Shown here one piece after another: positions 57,836-64,000 of a DNA stretch of 64,000 nucleotides. Position numbers and translations under genes: made by a program. The DNA is from Casuarina equisetifolia. Its lineage: Eukaryota > Streptophyta > Magnoliopsida > Fagales > Casuarinaceae. The DNA lies in NCBI GenBank assembly GCA_028551475.1, contig CM052354.1, positions 14,531,258 to 14,595,257 of the forward strand. The letters are read 5' to 3'. The notes below the pieces were generated by a model. That model saw nothing but the letters and a program-made list of their open reading frames with translations. It did no database searches and was not told the DNA's origin. Positions within the stretch are counted from its first letter, which is position 1, and every line of letters begins with the position of its first letter.

Positions 57836-60170
57836 TCAGTTGTACATGGGTATATCTACTTGCTAGGAAGGATGAAACATTTGAAAAGTTTGTTGACTTT
57901 TCTAAAATGATTCAAAATGAAAAGGGTTTTTCTATCACAAAAATAAGGACTGATCATGGTGGTGAGTTTGAAAATCACCTTTTTGAAAAATTTTGTTCTA
58001 TGTATGGCATTTCTCTTAATTTTTCAACACCTAGGACACCACAACAAAATGGTATTGTAGAAAGAAAGAATAGGACACTTCAGGAAATGGATAGAACTAT
58101 GATATGTGAATACAATCTTCCTATATACTTTTAGGGAGAAGCTGTAGGCACAACTTGTTACATCTTAAATAGTGCATTTTTAGACCTATTTTGAAAAATA
58201 CTCTGTTTGAATTATTCTTTGTTATAAAACCTAACATATCTTACATTTATGTCTTTGGTAGTACGTGCATTGTCTTAAATCATGGTAAGGAGTCATTTGG
58301 TAAGTTATACTCTAAGAGTGATAAGGCTACATTTCTTGGTTACTCTCATACCAGCAAAGCTTATAGAGTTTTCAATAAGAGAACTCTAGTAGTAGAGCAA
58401 TCTATCCATGTTAAGTTTGAAGATGACTACACTGCTCATTTAGAAAATAGAATCAATCCTAGTTCTAATGGACAAGAAAATAATGAGAAGGATAGAACTA
58501 AAGTTGAAGGGGAGTTTGAAATAAGAGGTTTTTCCCTTCCTAGAGTTAGAAGGGAAGTAGATCAGTAACATATCTTAGGTGATCTCACTAATATAGTGAG
58601 TACATGATCATAATATCATCAATACTTGTGAACACCAAGCCTTATTGTCTCAAGTAGAGCCAAAGAAGATAGATAAGGCTTTTGAAGATGAAAATTGGTT
58701 TCTTGTTATGCAGGAAGAATTAAATCAATTTGAGAGAAGTGAAGTTTGAAACTTGGTTCGTAGACCAAAAGACCATCCGGTGATTGGCTCTAAATGGGTA
58801 TTTAGAAATAAGCTAGACGAAAATGGAATTATCACTAGAAATAAGGCTAGACTAGTTTCAAAAAGGTATAGTGAAGAGGAAGGAATAGACTATGATGAAA
58901 CCTTTGCATTGCTAGCTAGATTAGAATAAGCTATTCAAATGTTGCTAGCTTTTGCTTGTTGTATGAATTTTTACCATTTTTCAAATGGATATAAAGAGTG
59001 CTTTCTTAAATAGTATTGTTAAAGAAAAAGTGTATGTTGAACAACCACCCAAAGTTAAAGATCCAATATGTCTTGATCATGTCTTTAAGCTTTCAAAAGT
59101 CTTATATGGACTCAAACAAGCCCTACAAGCTTGGTATGATAAGTTGAGTGCTTTTTTGCTTAGTGCAGATTTTAGAGAATGAAAAGTAAATAACACATTA
59201 TTCGTTAAAACAAAAGGAAAAGATATTTTGATTATTCAAATTTATGTTGATGATATTATGTTTGGCTTTACCAATTCTGCTTTGTGTAGAGACTTTGCTA
59301 AATCCATGCAAGATGAGTTTGAAATGAGTATGATGGGTGAATTGACTTATTTCCTAAGTCTTCAAATCAAGCAAACTAGCAAAGGGATTTTTATAAGTCA
59401 AACTAAATATGTAAATTAATTAATTAATAAATACAAGATGCATGATTCCAAACCTATAAACACTCCCACAAGCACAATTATTTCTTTATCACATGATGAA
59501 AATGGGACTAGTATTAATTCAAAACTCTATAGAGGAATGATTAGTTCATTGTTGTATTTGACTGCATCTAGACCTAATATTATGTTTAGTATATGCTTGT
59601 GTGCCAGATATCAATCTGACCCTAAAGAACAATATTTAACTATTGTTAAAAGAATATTTAAATATTTGAAAGACATGGCCACACTAGGAATTTGGTATCC
59701 TAGAGACACAACTCTTAATTTGCACGTTTTTAGTCATTTTGACTATGTTGATTGTAAGATAGATAGAAAAAGTACAAGTGGTGTTTGCCACTTTCTAGGA
59801 AACATGTTGATTTCTTGGTATTCCAAGAAATAGAATAATGTAGATCTTTCTTCCACTGAGGCAAAATGCATAGCTACTGCTAGCTACTATGCTTAGATTT
59901 TATGGATGAAACAACAATTATAAGATTATGGTGTTTATTCCTCCAATGTTCCACTAAAATGTGATAATACTATTGCTATAAACTTGACAAAAAATCTTAT
60001 ACAACACTTTAAAACTAAGCATATAGAGATAAGACATCATCTCATTAGAGACCATATACAAAAATGTGATGTTGCTCTTGAATTTGTTCAAACGAACAAG
60101 TAACTTGCTGATATTTTTACCAAGCCCTTGGATAAAGAGGAATTTATTCTCTTTAGCAAGAGCTTGGCAT
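57836..60170 (+). pseudogene. SIRE-like Copia integrase-RT-RNase H of element L (5' truncated)
   Basis: Begins within integrase: KFVDFSKMIQNEKGF, IRTDHGGEFENHLFEKF, TPRTPQQNGIVERKNRTLQE (57840-58135), then GKLYSKSDKATFLGYSHTSK and AYRVFNKRTLVVEQ. RT: VIGSKWVFRNKLDENG, YDETFALLARLE, MDIKSAFLN (58985), LYGLKQALQAWYDKLS and YVDD at 59243-59254 (intact). RNase H 59438-60120: SLLYLTASRPNIMFSICLC, IDRKSTSGVCHFLGNM and the closing LADIFTKPLDKEEF. Several stops (such as after VARLE) remain. Very similar to E. Confidence 0.87.
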
Positions 60171-60754
60171 GTTTTTACTTGAAAATACCTTTTAGCTTTT
60201 ATAATTTATTCTTGCTATACATTTTTTTTCTCTTACACTATTTGTAAAAGTGCTTATTTTAAGGGGGAGCACCATGAGACTTAATTTGCTTCACCAGGTT
60301 AGTTACCTGACTCTTAATAATATTGTTCTTAGCTATCTTACATGATTCTTTTATGCTATCACATGCTCTTTTTGATTATGACAAAAAGGGGGAGAGATCA
60401 CTAGCACATGTATATTCCATTCCTGACTAACTAGTGGAAAAAGTGGGATAACTCTCTAACACCCTGAATGTATGTTGAAAATCTATTTTGTTTTCATGGT
60501 GTTACTATTGTTGATAGCTTCTTAAATGATGGGATGCTTGCTATCGATAACTAGATTTGAGATATCTATTGATATTGCTTAATTGCTCTACTAGTTATTC
60601 ATGAAACTCTGTCAGTTGTCATGAAACACACTTCATATTGTGACAACTTTGAGCGGTGTTGACTATCATGAAAAACATCTTATATAATACACTTTGCTCA
60701 CTTCATTGATGACATGCCTATTGACTACTTGAGTTGTGAAAATTTTTTCATCAT
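60171..60754 (+). other. 3' untranslated region of Copia element L
   Basis: Has a G-run AAGGGGGAGCACC (60262) just after pol and AAAAAGGGGGAGAGAT (60384) about 370 bp before the LTR, as in E and G. No frame of note. Confidence 0.6.
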
Positions 60755-60768
60755 CAAAAAAAGGAAAT
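60755..60768 (+). promoter_or_regulatory. Polypurine tract of Copia element L
   Basis: AAAAAAAGGAAAT directly precedes the LTR start TGTTGGAAAAGAT. Weaker in G than in E. Confidence 0.6.
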
Positions 60769-61949
60769 TGTTGGAAAAGATTTATTTTGTTGTGACAAAT
60801 TTTGTTGTTAAAATGCATATAAATGTTTTTCATTTGTTAATGTACAAAATAAAATTAAATGAAGTAAAATGTGTGCAAATTATAATATCAATCAATGATA
60901 TTTTAAAGTAGTTGGGTTCTTACATTTTATATATTGCAACCTTATTTAGGTCCCAAAGGAATATTTCTTATGCAATAAATAAGAGGGAACACATAAAATA
61001 TTAGCTACATAATATTTTCTATTAAAGAGAATTTGATGTTGGAATATTAATGGTAGTCCAACCTAAACTAAGAAGTTAATCTTAGTTAGAAACACTTAAC
61101 AACTTGACATGAGTTTGATCTATGAAGCTTAAGTCCATAAGTAACTGAGTTTGATTAGCGAAGTTCAGGCCTACAAGAAGCATGCTAGTCCAGCCCCACA
61201 AGGAGCAAGCTGATCTAAGCTTGCAAGATGCAAGTTGATCTAAGCTTGCATTACATAAGCCCATCAAAGCTCTAAAGTGAAAGGATGCTACACTTACTGA
61301 AACGATGTTGTTTCGCTACTAGTTGAGCACCCTTATGTGTTTCATGCAATTAGAAGCCTTAGTTTCTATTCTACTCAAGACAACAACACCATCCTCTCTC
61401 TCTAACTACATGTCTACTCCTTTAATGGGAAGATTTGCAGAAAAGTTAATTGTTTGTCAAAAAAGTTGCATGAAATGATTAAGGGTTTGATTTGAAACTT
61501 TAAATGATGAAATCACTCTACTTTCTTAATGGGAAGAAGTCTTTAATGTTATCAAGTTTGATAGAAACCTCAAATCAGATTTTATTGTTTTGAATCTTAT
61601 ATAAAATGTTCCATTCTATGGTTTAAAGAAACTTTTGATGAAATCATTGAGAAATCGAATTGAGAAATCAAGATTGAGTTCTACATGCAATTATGTGAAA
61701 AGCCTCAGTGATATTCTTTGTAGATCATATTCTTGTGATTATATACTTGTGTTTACACTTATTTATGTGTTGATTGAACTCTAATTATTATTTGCACATA
61801 AACTCTATTGTAAATCCAAAAGCCCAATTTGTTGAAATTTGGGGGTTTCATGAATAGGGCTTGGATTTGTATTTTATATCTTAGATAAACACTTTGATTA
61901 GCATAATCCCTCACAAACTATATATCATTTGGGGATTTTCTCTTGTAAC

Positions 61950-63536
61950 TATTGGAAAAAGATATGTTCTACTTTGACAAATTTTGTTACTTATTGTATA
62001 AAAATGTTTTTCATGAATGAATGTGCAAAAGAAAACCATAAGAAATAAAAGGTATTATAAAGTAGCCGGGTTCCTACATTTTGATATAATTGAAATATTA
62101 TTCATGCTCTAGAAAAAGAATATTTCCTAAGTATAAAATAGCATGATATTCATATATTGCATGGTGCTTATATTAAAAAAGAAATATGATGTTGGTTTTT
62201 ATACTAGTGTAGGGAGCTTATGCAAAAGTAATCTCACGATGAACTTATGCTAGCTTAAGCTCTAGTTCGTGATGTTTAAAGCTTGATTGGAGAAGCTTTA
62301 ACCTATGATGCTTAAAGCTTGATCTAGGAAGCTCTAGCCCGTGATGTTTAAAGCTTAATCCAAGAAGCTCTAACTTATGATGTTTAAAGCTTGATTGGAA
62401 AAGCTCTGGCCCATGATGTTTACAACTTGATCTGAAAAGCTTAGGCTTGTGATGTTTAAAGGCTAGTCCAAGAAGCTAAGCCCTACAAATCATAAGTCTG
62501 ACATCAGCCTGTCTCATACTAAACTAATAGAGCACTTACCACGTTTAAGGAAATGATGTTGTTTCACTTAATGTCTAATAAATTTAAATGGCTTAATCAT
62601 TCAAAAGCCCTAAGCCTCTATTTAAGGTAGCAATGCTCCTCTCTCTCTTTGCAATTGCATGTCCATTCCTCTAACAGGAAGATTTGCAGAAAGATGGATG
62701 ATTTTGTCAAAAAAAAGTGTTTGAAATGATAAGGGGTTTGATTTAAAACCCTAAATGAGGTACTTGCCCTACTCTCTCAACGGGAAAAAGCCTCTTATAT
62801 GTTAGGTTTGACAGAATCCTCAAATTAGCTTTTATTGCTTTCAAATCTCATATATAAAGGTTCTATTCTATAGTTCAAAGTGACTTTTGATGAGATTATT
62901 GAGAATATATAATGAAAAATTTATATTAAGCTCAACATTGTGATTTTGTGAAGAAGCTTCAGTGATACTCCTTGAAAATCATATACTTATGATTTTATAC
63001 TTGTATATACACTTATTTATGTACTAATTGAACTTTGATTATTATTTTCATATAAATTGTGGTGTAAATCCGAAACCCTAATATGATAAATTTGGGGGTT
63101 TCATGATTAGAGCTTGGATTTGTATTCATATCTTAGATAAGCTTTTTGATTATCATAATCCCTCATAAACTATTCATCATTTAGGGATTTGCTTTTGTAA
63201 CAAGGTTATGTCAACCTTTGATTGTAACCTATGACTTGTATAATTCCTTTAAAGAGGAATTGATAGGATTAGGATAATGTTTTCTTTTAATCAGTAAGTA
63301 AAGTGGGTTTCAACTTGTTGAGTTGGAGGAAAAATAGGGTGAAAATAGGTAAGAAAGGCCAAACCACCATGAAAAATCTATGTCTATACTTGTTGCTTGT
63401 GTTAACTTTATCTTGCTACCTATATTCATTCTTTATGCATAGTTTGATTGTATTATAGGTGTATAAAACCAATTGATAGACAAATTCCTAAATAACCAAT
63501 TCAACCCCCCTTCTTGGTTGGCCATTATACCTAATA
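61950..63536 (+). mobile_element. Solo SIRE-like LTR nested in L 3' LTR
   Basis: 1587 bp, starts TATTGGAAAAAGATATG (TG changed to TA) and ends CCATTATACCTAATA (CA changed to TA). Exact target site duplication GTAAC at 61945-61949 and 63537-63541. The L LTR text continues across it (TTCTCTTGTAAC / AAGGTTCAGACAACC). Contains the 36-bp minisatellite 62271-62478. Confidence 0.95.
62271..62478 (+). repeat. 36-bp minisatellite, six units
   Basis: The motif GATGTTTAAAGCTTGAT recurs at 62271, 62307, 62343, 62379, 62415 and 62451, a strict 36-bp period, with AAGCTCT between. It lies in the U3 part of the LTR. Confidence 0.92.
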
Positions 63537-63869
63537 GTAACAAGGTTCAGACAACCTTTGATTGTAATCCAAAAGCTTTGTGATTCCTATAAGAAGGAAT
63601 TGGGAGGATTATGAGAATGTTTTCTCCTAATTAATGAGTAAAGAGGACTTCAACTGGTTAAGTTGAAGAAGGAAGAGGGTGGACATAGGTGTGAGTGCCA
63701 AACCATTGTAGTAAATCTTGTGTATATGCTTGTTGTTCATGATTGTTTTAACTTGTTATTTATATTCTTACTTTGTGCATTATCTAAAGTTGTTATGGTT
63801 GCAAGAAGCCGAATTGATAGACATAGAACTAAATAACCAATTCAAGCGCCCCCCCTATTATACCTAACA

Positions 63870-64000
63870 TTTTCCTCCTAAGTTAGGAATTTTCAAGGGT
63901 CCAAAGAGATCAACATGCAATAGTTATAATGGAATGGAAGTAGTAACATCAGTTTTTGTTTCAAAAGCTAGATTTGGAATGTTTAGCATAAGCACAAGCA
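63870..64000 (-). pseudogene. Copia integrase fragment (pre-integrase/core start)
   Basis: Minus strand reads SSFETKTDVTTSIPL, LLHVDLFGPLKIPNLGGK, matching the Copia pattern KSSFKSKN.VSTS.PL.LLHMDLFGP....LGGK. This holds the first catalytic Asp (HVDLFGP). The window ends within it; L was inserted in this gene. Confidence 0.72.

Larger units (their letters stand above)
60769..63869 (+). mobile_element. 3' LTR of Copia element L (split by a solo LTR)
   Basis: Starts TGTTGGAAAAGATTTATT and ends CTATTATACCTAACA. About 1.51 kb without the insert 61950-63541. Followed directly by a minus-strand Copia integrase fragment, its insertion target. Short 25-bp tandem units at about 61205-61260. The 61082-61267 minus frame is not a gene. 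Confidence 0.88.

Overview
This window looks like heterochromatic nuclear DNA from a flowering plant, probably a eudicot with a repeat-rich genome. It is AT-rich, and I found no intact host gene, tRNA, rRNA or CRISPR. Almost everything is plant LTR retrotransposon: SIRE/Maximus-like Copia, Tat/Athila-like Gypsy with a tRNA-Asp-type primer site, and chromovirus-like Gypsy. All copies are decayed by stops and frameshifts. I name elements by letter. LTR subfamilies 'A' and 'B' are two related Tat/Athila-like types that begin TGATAA and end AAACA; A also denotes the one large Athila-like element at 25571-40272.

Layout. 1-2794: two B LTR copies head to head form a 2.26 kb palindrome; the right copy is the 3' LTR of a minus-strand element N (tail to about 3730). 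3730-6930: minus-strand chromovirus P (PR/gag, primer site, LTR), split by a solo Copia LTR (4690-6079). 6932-7493: B LTR fragment. About 7494-48842: one decayed minus-strand Gypsy element H (5' LTR 48401-48842, gag, RT, then RNase H at 7980-8333), split by a plus-strand Copia element D (8334-45809). D carries a solo B LTR in its 5' LTR (9314-10884), a complete Copia element E in its leader (11186-19194), a solo Copia LTR F (22768-25557, itself holding solo LTR 23243-24492), and the Athila-like element A (25571 to about 40272). Element A holds a solo B LTR (30530-39823), which holds Copia element G (30560-38232), which holds another solo B LTR (35683-37101). This makes a stack six levels deep. 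A further solo LTR (46777-48005) sits in H.

48843-52100: fragments, including a Copia-type gag and a GC-rich, G-box-containing stretch resembling a host promoter and 5' leader. 52300-57835: minus-strand chromovirus K, interrupted by an A LTR with its leader (54365-55863). 57836-63869: 5'-truncated plus-strand Copia element L, whose 3' LTR holds another solo LTR (61950-63536). 63870-64000: Copia integrase fragment on the minus strand.

There is no working pathway here; the biology is insertion, LTR-LTR recombination and decay. The strongest evidence is exact 5-bp target site duplications around seven insertions (CATTA, ATGAT, GTAGG, TAATC, ATTTT, GTTAC, GTAAC), an eighth (ATACT) around an LTR whose end has decayed, and host reading frames that resume across insertions. 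Points worth a second look are a hairpin inside the Tat/Athila-like LTRs whose stem co-varies between copies, minisatellites private to each Copia LTR, a triplicated primer-site leader in G, and the promoter-like island near 51.1-52.1 kb.
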